A stretch of DNA of 32,532 nucleotides from Candidatus Bathyarchaeota archaeon (GTDB taxonomy: Archaea > Thermoproteota > Bathyarchaeia > Bathyarchaeales > Bathycorpusculaceae). This document shows, piece by piece, positions 7,621 through 14,424 of this stretch (within the stretch, counting starts at the first letter, position 1; every line of letters starts with the position of its first letter). The position numbers were made by a program, and so were the translations under genes. The notes below the pieces were generated by a model that saw only the letters and a list, made by a program, of their open reading frames with translations, was not told the DNA's origin and did no database searches. The stretch is taken from positions 1 to 32,532 of the forward strand of contig JAAYYI010000003.1 in NCBI GenBank assembly GCA_012515445.1. Direction: 5' to 3'.

Positions 7621-8930
7621 GCCACTCCAGCTATCTCTGCTGCTTTTTCTGCCGCTGCAGAAGCCTGAGTCACGGATTCCGAGATATCCTTGGGTGATTG
7701 ACAATATCCGCAGACGAAAATTCCGTCGACGTTTGTTTCTACGGGTCTGAGGAGTTGGTCTTGTGTTTTAAAGAAGCCGTAACTGTCAAGTTCAACGTTG
7801 AGGATTTCTGCTAAGAACTTGTTATCTTCCATTGGAACTAAAGCTGGACAGAGCACGACAAGGTCTGCGTTTAGCTCTTGTAGCTTTCCTTCTGGGATGT
7901 TTTCATAGTTAATCTGGAGATTACCCGTCGCTGGATCCTCAAGTATTGCCGCTGCGCGTCCCTGGAGATAGTTGACTCCCCATTCATCCTTTGCCCTACT
8001 GACAAGTTCTTGGAAACGTTTTCCGTACACTCTTAGATCCATGTAGATAATGTTGACAGTGCATTCGGGGTTGTGTTCTCTTACGAGCACAGCCTCTTTT
8101 GTGGCGTACATGCAGCAGACGCCTGAGCAGTATGAACGGTTTTTTTCACTCCTCGATCCGGTACATAATACAAAAGTTATCGTGTGAGGTTTCTTCCCAT
8201 CAGAAGGTCTTAGAAGTTCTCCACGTGTCGGTCCCGAAGCGTTAATGAGCCTTTCAAACTCCATTGATAGAAGAATATTTTTGTGTTTCTTGTAGCCATA
8301 CTCGGTAATAGATACCGGATTCCAGCTTTCTAGACCCGTAGCGATTATTACACTTGAGACATTGAGCGTGGTCTCTTGTGCCTTCTGGTTAAAGTCGATT
8401 GCATGTGCTTGACAGAACCTTTCACAGATTTTGCATACACCTTTCTGGAAAAAGAGGCAGTTCTCGTGGTCTATTACGGCAACGCGTGGTACTGCTTGTG
8501 GAAAAACCATGTAGGCTGCTTTGCGTTTTCCGATACCTACGTCAAATTCGTTCGGTACGCTAACTGGGCACTTTGCGGTACATTCACCGCAACCCGTACA
8601 GGCGCCGGCATTAACGAATCGGGGTTTATTTGTTACTTTTACTGTGAAGTTGCCTGCTTGGCCTTTGATTTCTTTAACCTCTGAGTATGTAAGCAGCTTA
8701 ATTTTTGGGTGGCGAAAGCACTCCATCATTTTGGGTGCAAGGATGCATATGGAGCAGTCCATGGTTGGGAATGTTTTATCAAGTTGGGCCATTCTTCCGC
8801 CGATGCTAGGGGTTTTCTCGACTAAATAGACATTGATTTCTCGGTTTGCCAGATCTAAGGCGGCTTGTATTCCCGCGATGCCTCCACCGATCACAAGAAC
8901 TGCATTTCCTTGACTATTTTTTTGGAGCAA
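7617..8930 (-). CDS. hdrA: HdrA-like flavoprotein (QmoA-like), first gene of the Hdr-Nfn operon
   Basis: This 437-aa protein carries GGGIAGIQAA (about 15-24) for FAD, the hallmark HdrA insert TFPTMDCSICILAPKMME (about 53-70), a [4Fe-4S] motif CTGCGECTAKC (111-121), a second odd cysteine set CLFFQKGVCKICERFC (158-173, spacing 6-2-3) and the YCSGVCCMYA motif (267-276). It lacks the HdrA N-terminal domain, the C-terminal ferredoxin and MvhD, all found in the next gene. Length and content resemble QmoA. The start is uncertain: TTG 8930 lies 17 nt from a strong AGGAGG (complement 8948-8953), while an in-frame CTG at 8936 would be better spaced. It should pair with the fusion protein to make one HdrA-type bifurcating unit. 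Confidence 0.9.
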   Translation of the reverse strand: MLQKNSQGNAVLVIGGGIAGIQAALDLANREINVYLVEKTPSIGGRMAQLDKTFPTMDCSICILAPKMMECFRHPKIKLLTYSEVKEIKGQAGNFTVKVTNKPRFVNAGACTGCGECTAKCPVSVPNEFDVGIGKRKAAYMVFPQAVPRVAVIDHENCLFFQKGVCKICERFCQAHAIDFNQKAQETTLNVSSVIIATGLESWNPVSITEYGYKKHKNILLSMEFERLINASGPTRGELLRPSDGKKPHTITFVLCTGSRSEKNRSYCSGVCCMYATKEAVLVREHNPECTVNIIYMDLRVYGKRFQELVSRAKDEWGVNYLQGRAAAILEDPATGNLQINYENIPEGKLQELNADLVVLCPALVPMEDNKFLAEILNVELDSYGFFKTQDQLLRPVETNVDGIFVCGYCQSPKDISESVTQASAAAEKAAEIAGVA

Positions 8931-8994
8931 GCTCAGCTGCTATGTTTCCTCCTTACGCCAAAACAGGCGGCAGCATAGCTTACGCGCTAAAAAA

Positions 8995-9020
8995 TTGGAG
9001 AAAAACCGTTTAATCTCCAA
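8995..9020. promoter_or_regulatory. Inverted repeat between divergent Hdr operons
   Basis: TTGGAGA (8995-9001) and TCTCCAA (9014-9020) form a perfect 7-bp inverted repeat with a 12-bp spacer in the 250-bp region between the HdrA-Nfn operon and hdrCB. The position fits an operator controlling both arms, but this is inferred from symmetry alone. Confidence 0.4.
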
Positions 9021-9180
9021 AAATAATTTCACCTACTAGTGATATGTCGTGTAACACTATATTGATTTTGCGCTAATTCTTAAATTCCTCGCCTATCATC
9101 TAGTAATTGCAGTTTCTACTCTAACTAATCTGAGGTATGATTTTACGACTGAAGCAACATCAACATCAACCAAGCCACAG

Positions 9181-9705
9181 TTGATAAGAGCTTATGAAAT
9201 TGACCCAAAATTCAAGTATGAACTGCAAAAGATTCCTGGTGGCGAAAAAATTCTCAAGTGCTTCCAATGCGGAACCTGCACTTCCGACTGCCCCGTCGCC
9301 CGTTTCAGTGATAGTTACCGCCCACGTACCCTTCTTCATATGGCTCATTTAGGCCTCAAAGATCGCGTATTGAGCAGTGATACACTCTGGCTTTGCGCAG
9401 CCTGCTTCAAATGCACTGACCGCTGCCCACAGGACGTAGAAGTCGCAGATGTAATTCGAGTATTACGTAATCTTGCCGCCGAAAAAGGCTACATACCACA
9501 GGTATTCAAAGACCAGGCTCGAACTCTAGTCGAGACAGGATGCGCCTTTAGAATCCCTGACTTGCGGATCAAAAAAAGGGAGTCTCAAGGTCTTCCGCCC
9601 CTACCAAAAGGCAACCCGAAAAGCGTCAAGAGAACCCTTAAGGACGTAAAGTTTTTCGAGCACCTGCAGAAATCAGCTGGAGAAAACCTAAATGGCAGAC
9701 AGTAA
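9181..9705 (+). CDS. hdrC: Heterodisulfide reductase subunit C (HdrC)
   Basis: From TTG 9181 this is a 174-aa protein with two [4Fe-4S] ferredoxin motifs, CFQCGTCTSDCP and CAACFKCTDRCP, in the spacing typical of HdrC. HdrC relays electrons from HdrA to the catalytic HdrB. The true start is in doubt. No ATG lies in frame, but ACG at 9145 would follow a GAGGT ribosome site (9132-9136) by eight bases and give a typical flexible N-terminus (TEATSTSTKPQ). A mini-frame of 15 codons from ATG 9137 ends TGA over the TTG. hdrC overlaps hdrB by 14 nt. A separate promoter from the hdrA arm implies stoichiometry set by two transcripts. Confidence 0.92.
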   Translation: MIRAYEIDPKFKYELQKIPGGEKILKCFQCGTCTSDCPVARFSDSYRPRTLLHMAHLGLKDRVLSSDTLWLCAACFKCTDRCPQDVEVADVIRVLRNLAAEKGYIPQVFKDQARTLVETGCAFRIPDLRIKKRESQGLPPLPKGNPKSVKRTLKDVKFFEHLQKSAGENLNGRQ

Positions 9706-10579
9706 ATGGCTTATCTTCTTGGGCTGTTCGGTTCCATATCGAGTTTCCTCCTATGAAATTTCTTCCCGAAAAGTCCTTGCAAAGTTGGGGGTTGAATTGG
9801 TTGAGATGCCAGAATTTAGCTGCTGCGGTTTACCCTTTGATCCTGTTAGCCACGAAACCATGCTGATTTTGGCGGCGAGGAATTTGGCGCTAGCCGAGCG
9901 GCAGGGACTAAACATCCTTACCCTTTGCCCAGGTTGCGCTGGCGCACTCAGAAAAGTCAATAGAATGCTAAAAGCAGACAAAACGCTGCAACAGGAAATC
10001 AATAGCCACCTTAAAGAAGCGGGGTTAGAATTTAAGGGGACAAGCGAGACCAAACATCTCCTGCAGTTTCTCAAAGAAGATGTTGGTGTAGAGAAAATCA
10101 AAGCGTCAGTGACAAGACCATTAACAACTCTTAAGGTTGCCGAACACAACGGCTGCCACATCCTCAGGCCAAAGGAATACGCCGGCTATGACGACCCCGA
10201 AGACCCCCAGACACTAAAAATACTAATCGAAGCAACAGGAGCCACATGCCTCGACTACTTCGACGAAACAGAATGCTGCGGTGCACCATGTGTTGGCGTG
10301 AATGATAAAGTGGCGCTTCAACTGGCAAGAGATAAACTCAACCACCTAAAAATGGTTGACACCCAAGCCCTTATCACAATATGCCCATCTTGCCACGTAA
10401 TGTATGACACAAATCAGCTACGAATAGAGAAGGCGTTTGGTGAAACCTACGGCATTCCAGTTCTCCATTATCCACAACTACTTGGATTAGCTATGGGCAT
10501 GTCTGCCGAGGAATTAGCCTTTGGCGAACTTCGGGTAAACCCGCAAAAAATAACACAACAAATCAAACCCTTGACTTAA
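9692..10579 (+). CDS. hdrB: Heterodisulfide reductase subunit B (HdrB)
   Basis: This 295-aa protein has both CCG domains of HdrB, each of which ligates a noncubane [4Fe-4S] cluster. Motif 1 is C12, C44-C45-G and C79-x-x-C82 (CPGC); motif 2 is GCH, then CCGAP, then CPSCH. All expected cysteines are present, so it looks catalytically complete. HdrB reduces a heterodisulfide (CoM-S-S-CoB in methanogens); in lineages without that pathway the substrate is not established. It overlaps hdrC by 14 nt and is the last gene of this unit. The repeat-framed ATPase cassette begins 40 bp downstream. Confidence 0.93.
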   Translation: MADSKWLIFLGCSVPYRVSSYEISSRKVLAKLGVELVEMPEFSCCGLPFDPVSHETMLILAARNLALAERQGLNILTLCPGCAGALRKVNRMLKADKTLQQEINSHLKEAGLEFKGTSETKHLLQFLKEDVGVEKIKASVTRPLTTLKVAEHNGCHILRPKEYAGYDDPEDPQTLKILIEATGATCLDYFDETECCGAPCVGVNDKVALQLARDKLNHLKMVDTQALITICPSCHVMYDTNQLRIEKAFGETYGIPVLHYPQLLGLAMGMSAEELAFGELRVNPQKITQQIKPLT

Positions 10580-10619
10580 GTGCTGATCGTTTGGCGTATT
10601 TGTAGGGAAAAATTTTTAG

Positions 10620-10654
10620 GTATACCCACCCATACTTAGTATGGGTACCCATAC
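10620..10654. repeat. 35-bp palindromic repeat, left copy, ending at the ATPase start codon
   Basis: The copy contains three half-sites: CCCATAC (10629-10635), GTATGGG (10639-10645) and CCCATAC (10648-10654). The last two with the TA between them make a perfect 16-bp palindrome, GTATGGGTACCCATAC. The final base touches the TTG start codon at 10655. It is 32/35 identical to 11750-11784; all three differences are in the 3-bp spacer 10636-10638. Confidence 0.93.
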
Positions 10655-11749
10655 TTGTATTTTGATCCTAGACCAAAAACGAAAAAAGAAGACCTCTACA
10701 ACCGAACAAAGGAACTAGAAGCATTCACAAAAGCCATAGCCTATTCGCCGTTGATAGTCGTCACAGGATTAAGGCGCACAGGGAAAACCTCTTTTCTAAA
10801 CGTCGCAATGGCACAATCCCAACAGCCCTACACTATGCTGGATTTACGCGGTCTACCCTACAACCCCTCCTACGCCGACATCATCCGTCGAATAGAAGCA
10901 GCCTTTAACAGACTTGACCGTCAATGGTTCTCAGGCTTAACTGATGCATTAAAGCATCTAAGGGGGGTCTCAATCATGGGAAACGAGGTTACGTTTGGTT
11001 GGGGCAAGACAGGCGTTGATTTACCAGAATTATTCAGCAAGATTGATGGTTGGGCTGCTAAGGAAAACAAGCATTTCCTACTCGCGTTTGACGAAATACA
11101 AATTGTCCGAGGCGACAAATGGATCCCACGTTTGTTTGCACATATCGCCGACTCCTACCGCAACATAACATTGGTGTTAACCGGTTCAGAGTGCGGGCTC
11201 ATGTTTGACTTTTTAGGCTTCGATAACCCAAACGCTCCCTTATATGGGAGGGACTATGTGCAAATTCAAATGGAAAACTTTTCTAGACAACAATCTAAAG
11301 ATTTCTTAACCAGTGGTTTCGCCCAGATTGGATTACCCATAACTACAGAAATAGTAGATTACGCGGTGGATAACCTGGATGGTATTGTTGGGTGGCTTAC
11401 ATTATTTGGGTCAAGGTGCTTATCCAAACAGAGCGCCACTGCCGAAATTGTGGATGCGGTGGTTTTAGAGGCTGGTCGATTAGCTAGAGAGGAAGCGGTA
11501 AAACTTACGGTGAATTCTAAGCGGTATGGTATTGCGCTAAATTATTTAACTCAGACCGGTGAAGCTAGCTGGGGTCAAATTAAGACAGCAATTCAAGTAA
11601 AAATGGGGCACTCTATAACGAACGCGGCCGTTTCAATATTATTGAATGCCCTGGTAAAAACTGGTTTTATTGTGAAAAATAATGATAAGTACACCATTGC
11701 TGATCCGCTTTTGATTAGGGGAATAAAAGAGCAGCCGCTTCCAGAGTAA
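10655..11749 (+). CDS. Archaeal P-loop ATPase (PF01637-type) in a repeat-framed cassette
   Basis: This 364-aa protein has the family opening (FDPRPKTKKEDLYNRTKELE), Walker A GLRRTGKTS at about 38-46, Walker B LLAFDEIQ around 143-150, a sensor-like LTGSECG and a C-terminal winged-helix-like region (about 290-355). These STAND/AAA-like ATPases are expanded in archaea and mostly uncharacterised; some lie in mobile or defence contexts. The TTG start touches the left palindromic repeat and the TAA stop touches the right one, so the cassette is exactly repeat-ORF-repeat. No partner gene shares the cassette. The repeats could be sites bound by its own winged helix, recombination sites, or both. Function is not established. 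Confidence 0.85.
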   Translation: MYFDPRPKTKKEDLYNRTKELEAFTKAIAYSPLIVVTGLRRTGKTSFLNVAMAQSQQPYTMLDLRGLPYNPSYADIIRRIEAAFNRLDRQWFSGLTDALKHLRGVSIMGNEVTFGWGKTGVDLPELFSKIDGWAAKENKHFLLAFDEIQIVRGDKWIPRLFAHIADSYRNITLVLTGSECGLMFDFLGFDNPNAPLYGRDYVQIQMENFSRQQSKDFLTSGFAQIGLPITTEIVDYAVDNLDGIVGWLTLFGSRCLSKQSATAEIVDAVVLEAGRLAREEAVKLTVNSKRYGIALNYLTQTGEASWGQIKTAIQVKMGHSITNAAVSILLNALVKTGFIVKNNDKYTIADPLLIRGIKEQPLPE

Positions 11750-11784
11750 GTATACCCACCCATACCTCGTATGGGTACCCATAC
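11750..11784. repeat. 35-bp palindromic repeat, right copy, starting after the ATPase stop codon
   Basis: Second copy, in the same orientation, starting on the base after the TAA stop at 11747-11749. It again holds the perfect palindrome GTATGGGTACCCATAC (11769-11784) preceded by an inverted CCCATAC (11759-11765). The copies are exactly 1130 bp apart. Confidence 0.93.
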
Positions 11785-11813
11785 CTACGAAAAGGAATCT
11801 GCAACGCGGGTTA

Positions 11814-13325
11814 TTAGAAAATGCCAGTCCAACAGTAAGTGCACAAATCCGCTTTCTTTAGGTCCTGATTGTGTGGCGCTTCAATTACGGCCTTAATCAT
11901 CTCTTCTAACGTCAGGAAATCCAATGTTGTAAATCCCAGACGACTTCTGATGTCTTCAACCATAGCTTTGTAATTAGGAGTTGTTGGATCAAGATCGTCA
12001 CATTTGCATCTATTTTCAGGATTTCTATGGGTGGCTAAATCACTGCGCTTAGTGCTTAAGTCGAATATGCAGGGATGAAGTTGCGGTGGAGAAGCAATTC
12101 GTCCATGTACTTCTTTTGGTTGGTATGGCCAGATTTTTTCTGCAAGAAGATTTTGAAGTTGAGTTCCCCGTCGGATAGAGTCATCTACAAGAATAATCCG
12201 TTTGTTCTTTATTAACTGAGGATTAGGCACCTGTTTGTATTTAGCAACTAGTTCGCGTTTTGATTGGACCGGTGGAATGTAGCTTCGACCCCAACCAGGG
12301 GTGTATTTAACAAGAGGACGCCTTAGAGGAGCAACTAGATTCATAGTCTGAGTTGTATTCTTCTCCAGCTCTTCGAGCGTAATCTTTCCTTGCTTGAACT
12401 GGGTGAATGATTCATTGACTTTCTCTTTTGCAAGTTCTATTTTTTTCTTCACATATCCGATTGAATGTGGAAGACCTGAATCAGCGACTCCTGAAACCAG
12501 ATCGGCTTCAACGTTGTCTCTTTCTGCTAAGAAGCCGCCGCATCGTTCTCTAACTTTTTCTGAATTGATGCCATAGAAGTCTGAGGCGGGAAAGCCAGAG
12601 TAAATATGAAGGAAAGGACAAAACTTTCTCTTGCCTGTGGTTGATATGTGCGTTTTTAATCCATTATTATCAAAAGAAGCTATTTCCCGATAACTGAGAA
12701 ACTTGGCAACTTCGTAGCCTAGGTTTGGGAATCCTGTTGTTTCGGTGGCAACCGCCCAACTCGTATTTTTTGAACCAATAACAAGAGGAAAAGTATCCGC
12801 AGCTGCATAAATTACGCCGTCATTTTCTGATAGTAGAAGCAAAGATATGGTGCCTGTGATTTGTGAGTACATTTTTTCGATTCCGTCAGTGATGCTATTG
12901 CCGCGGCATATCAATTCTCCAACGATCTCTGTCTGGTTAAGGTAGGTTACGCCGGCTTTTTTTATTGATTTCTTGAAGGTTGCGCCTTTGTCAATTAATT
13001 CCTGATGTAGTTCTTTGGCGTTCTTCAATAAGCCTACTGTACAGAGGGCAAAGTTGCCGATTTTTGTTTCAAACTTTATCGGTTGCTCTTCGTTAACGTC
13101 ACTGATTACGCCTATGCCTGCTCGGCACTTCATTTTATTGTAGCGTTTTCCAAACTTTGTCTTAAATTGGCTATTGCTGATATTGTGAGAGATTATTTCT
13201 ATTTCGTCGTTAAGTAGAGCTAAGCCTCCGACTTCGGTTCCGAGGTGAGTGTTATAATCTGTTCCGAAGAACAACTCTCGTGCGCAATCGTCATTTGAGG
13301 CTACACCAAACAAACCGCCCAACAT
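11814..13325 (-). CDS. PurF-like protein (amidophosphoribosyltransferase homologue) lacking the glutaminase nucleophile
   Basis: This 503-aa protein follows glutamine PRPP amidotransferase (PurF) throughout: an N-terminal Ntn-like domain, VADSGLPHSIGY (about 280-291), and a PRPP loop IILVDDSIRRGT (377-388). The four iron-sulfur cysteines fall in the expected places (C236 in KFCPF, C419 in LHPC, C495 and C498 in LCTYC). The glutaminase site is degenerate: the N-terminus reads MLGGLFGV where PurF has Cys-Gly-Ile/Val-Phe-Gly, HRGQEG reads HLGTEV, the HNG motif reads TVG and SDTE reads NQTE. It probably cannot hydrolyse glutamine, so it may use free ammonia, need a partner, or have another role. 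There is also extra sequence around 300-330. It is transcribed alone from a TATA-like box near 13391-13402. Confidence 0.85.
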   Translation of the reverse strand: MLGGLFGVASNDDCARELFFGTDYNTHLGTEVGGLALLNDEIEIISHNISNSQFKTKFGKRYNKMKCRAGIGVISDVNEEQPIKFETKIGNFALCTVGLLKNAKELHQELIDKGATFKKSIKKAGVTYLNQTEIVGELICRGNSITDGIEKMYSQITGTISLLLLSENDGVIYAAADTFPLVIGSKNTSWAVATETTGFPNLGYEVAKFLSYREIASFDNNGLKTHISTTGKRKFCPFLHIYSGFPASDFYGINSEKVRERCGGFLAERDNVEADLVSGVADSGLPHSIGYVKKKIELAKEKVNESFTQFKQGKITLEELEKNTTQTMNLVAPLRRPLVKYTPGWGRSYIPPVQSKRELVAKYKQVPNPQLIKNKRIILVDDSIRRGTQLQNLLAEKIWPYQPKEVHGRIASPPQLHPCIFDLSTKRSDLATHRNPENRCKCDDLDPTTPNYKAMVEDIRSRLGFTTLDFLTLEEMIKAVIEAPHNQDLKKADLCTYCWTGIF

Positions 13326-13616
13326 ACAATAGCCATCCGTAATGCCTTGATTTTAGTCTTTATCCTAAAAGACTTTGTCCTGCCAAATGCTATTTCTTAT
13401 AAAAGTAATATGCACTTACTCATATTCGCAACTTTTCATAGCATAAGAACTTTGTTGTGGTCGAATTTACCTATTAACCGCATAGGTTAGTTTATCGGCA
13501 ATTTGATTCTGATATATATCCTCAATGAATTGCTCAGATGAACCCGCGAACAGTCGCATTAATGCTAACCTACAAGCGATTTTAGCAGGAACTCACAGAT
13601 TACCATATGCCCTTAG
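13326..13616. promoter_or_regulatory. Intergenic region with the promoter of the PurF-like gene
   Basis: No gene is seen in these 291 bp. On the minus strand CTTTTATAAG (complement of 13391-13402) is a good TATA box for the PurF-like gene, giving a leader of about 45 nt. Within that leader TTTTAG (13351-13356) and CTAAAA (13365-13370) form an inverted repeat that could be a hairpin or an operator. Confidence 0.45.
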
Positions 13617-13805
13617 TTACGTCTTATAGACAAAGAGATAGTAGGTTTGGCCGCCGACCCTCTTTTTATTAAAAGCCACCAATCCCCCCTCAGAAAAACA
13701 GTTTGTAAAGATTCGACGCTTCTGCCGAAAGGTCAAGTCAGTAACGTTAAACTGCTTAGTCTTTCGTTCTGCAACTATGCTGTTCTCGGCTGGTCCAGTA
13801 ACCAT
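13617..13805 (-). CDS. Small basic protein, in frame behind the zinc-ribbon gene
   Basis: This 62-aa frame has a beta-rich C-terminal half (GGLVAFNKKR, GGQTYYLFVYK) and is strongly basic. I do not recognise it. It starts with ATG directly after the TGA of the zinc-ribbon gene at 13806-14051 and in the same frame, so the two could be a coupled pair, one 143-codon gene split by a point mutation, or one product made by stop-codon read-through. The frame is short and unsupported by homology that I can see, so it could be chance. Confidence 0.4.
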   Translation of the reverse strand: MVTGPAENSIVAERKTKQFNVTDLTFRQKRRIFTNCFSEGGLVAFNKKRVGGQTYYLFVYKT

Positions 13806-14051
13806 TCACTGCCCAACCCGCTTAGGATCAACAAACTGCGCAACAACCCTACCACAGTTAGGGCAATGAACATGAAAACCCTGACTACACCAATCATCAC
13901 CAGAAACTACAGCAGCGGCCTTAGGTATTGTGCAGCCACAGGAACAAACCCAAACCGATCGCCTGATAAAAACACGATAAAACATGTGCTTAACTGTATT
14001 GAAATGTCTAGTTGAGTTAAGCAAACTACTGATTTTCTGCATAGCAATCAA
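13806..14051 (-). CDS. Small zinc-ribbon protein
   Basis: This 81-aa protein has a cysteine cluster CSCGC at about 36-40 and HCPNCG at about 62-67, typical of a treble-clef or ribbon zinc site, with W and F residues between. The ATG at 14051 lies about 25 bp from a minus-strand TATA-like box (complement of 14070-14080), which fits a leaderless mRNA. An internal start at residue 24 (MFYRVFIRR) is possible. The promoter region is shared with the divergent wHTH gene, so mutual regulation is plausible. The family was not recognised. Confidence 0.5.
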   Translation of the reverse strand: MIAMQKISSLLNSTRHFNTVKHMFYRVFIRRSVWVCSCGCTIPKAAAVVSGDDWCSQGFHVHCPNCGRVVAQFVDPKRVGQ

Positions 14052-14069
14052 TCTTGTGTATTAATGCAC

Positions 14070-14097
14070 AACATTAATATACAACCAAGTATATATG
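14070..14097. promoter_or_regulatory. Divergent promoter for the zinc-ribbon and wHTH genes
   Basis: AATATAC (14075-14081) on the minus strand and TATATATG (14090-14097) on the plus strand are back-to-back TATA boxes, each about 25-35 bp from the gene start it serves. Just left, TGTGTATTAATGCACA (14055-14070) is a near-palindrome that could be the operator of the wHTH protein. Confidence 0.5.
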
Positions 14098-14131
14098 CCT
14101 TGTTAAACAACACTGTTCATCAGTGCACCTG

Positions 14132-14332
14132 ATGAGCCAAGACCCCGAAAACCTAATCCTAAATTTTCTCCAAAAACAATACCCCAAAGACTTCTCAATA
14201 GAGGAAGTCGCAGCAGAGACAGGTTTACACCGAAACACAGTCTCCAAGTACCTGTTTGGTTTAGAAAAAGAAAAAAAAGTGAAAACCTCAAGAACTATCG
14301 GCAGAGCCAAAATGTATGTCTTAGTGTACTAA
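14132..14332 (+). CDS. Small winged helix-turn-helix DNA-binding protein
   Basis: From ATG 14132 this is a 66-aa single-domain wHTH. The first helix is ENLILNFLQKQYP, then FSIEEVAAETGLHRNTVSKYL forms the helix-turn-helix, and LEKEKKVKTSRTIGRAKMYVL forms the wing. Archaea use many such small regulators. A GTG at 14123 is an alternative start (adds three residues); the TATA box at 14090-14097 would allow a nearly leaderless mRNA from either. It is divergent from the zinc-ribbon gene and may regulate that promoter. The ligand or signal is unknown. Confidence 0.7.
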   Translation: MSQDPENLILNFLQKQYPKDFSIEEVAAETGLHRNTVSKYLFGLEKEKKVKTSRTIGRAKMYVLVY

Positions 14333-14353
14333 TTTGAGTATGTTTTATCCAAT

Positions 14354-14424
14354 GGTAGGTCGCTGGGATTTGAACCCAGGATCGCATGTGCCCTATGAAT
14401 GTATCCCAATCCAGCGCGCACCAG
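14354..14424 (-). tRNA. Incomplete tRNA-like sequence (3' half with intact T arm)
   Basis: On the minus strand there is a perfect T arm, CTGGG-TTCAAAT-CCCAG, followed by CGACCTACCA, which looks like the 3' acceptor strand and CCA. Upstream, CTGGT then GCGC resembles a D loop and D stem, followed by GGATTGGGAT. I could not complete a cloverleaf: no strand complementary to CGACCTA lies nearby, and no anticodon stem with U33 pairs well. It may be a tRNA pseudogene, an att-site fragment, or a tRNA with unusual introns. The anticodon cannot be given. Confidence 0.4.

Noticed and set aside
5470-7704. 28-residue N-terminal extension of the HdrA-MvhD protein
   Set aside because: It lies inside the upstream gene; ATG 7620 in an ATGA overlap gives the normal HdrA N-terminus.
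10620-11784. CRISPR-like repeat pair
   Set aside because: Only two copies exist and they enclose a whole gene rather than spacers of regular size.
13806-14051. TnpB-like transposase zinc ribbon
   Set aside because: The CxCxC and CPNCG spacing is present, but the TnpB catalytic blocks and the DRDxNAA pattern are absent.
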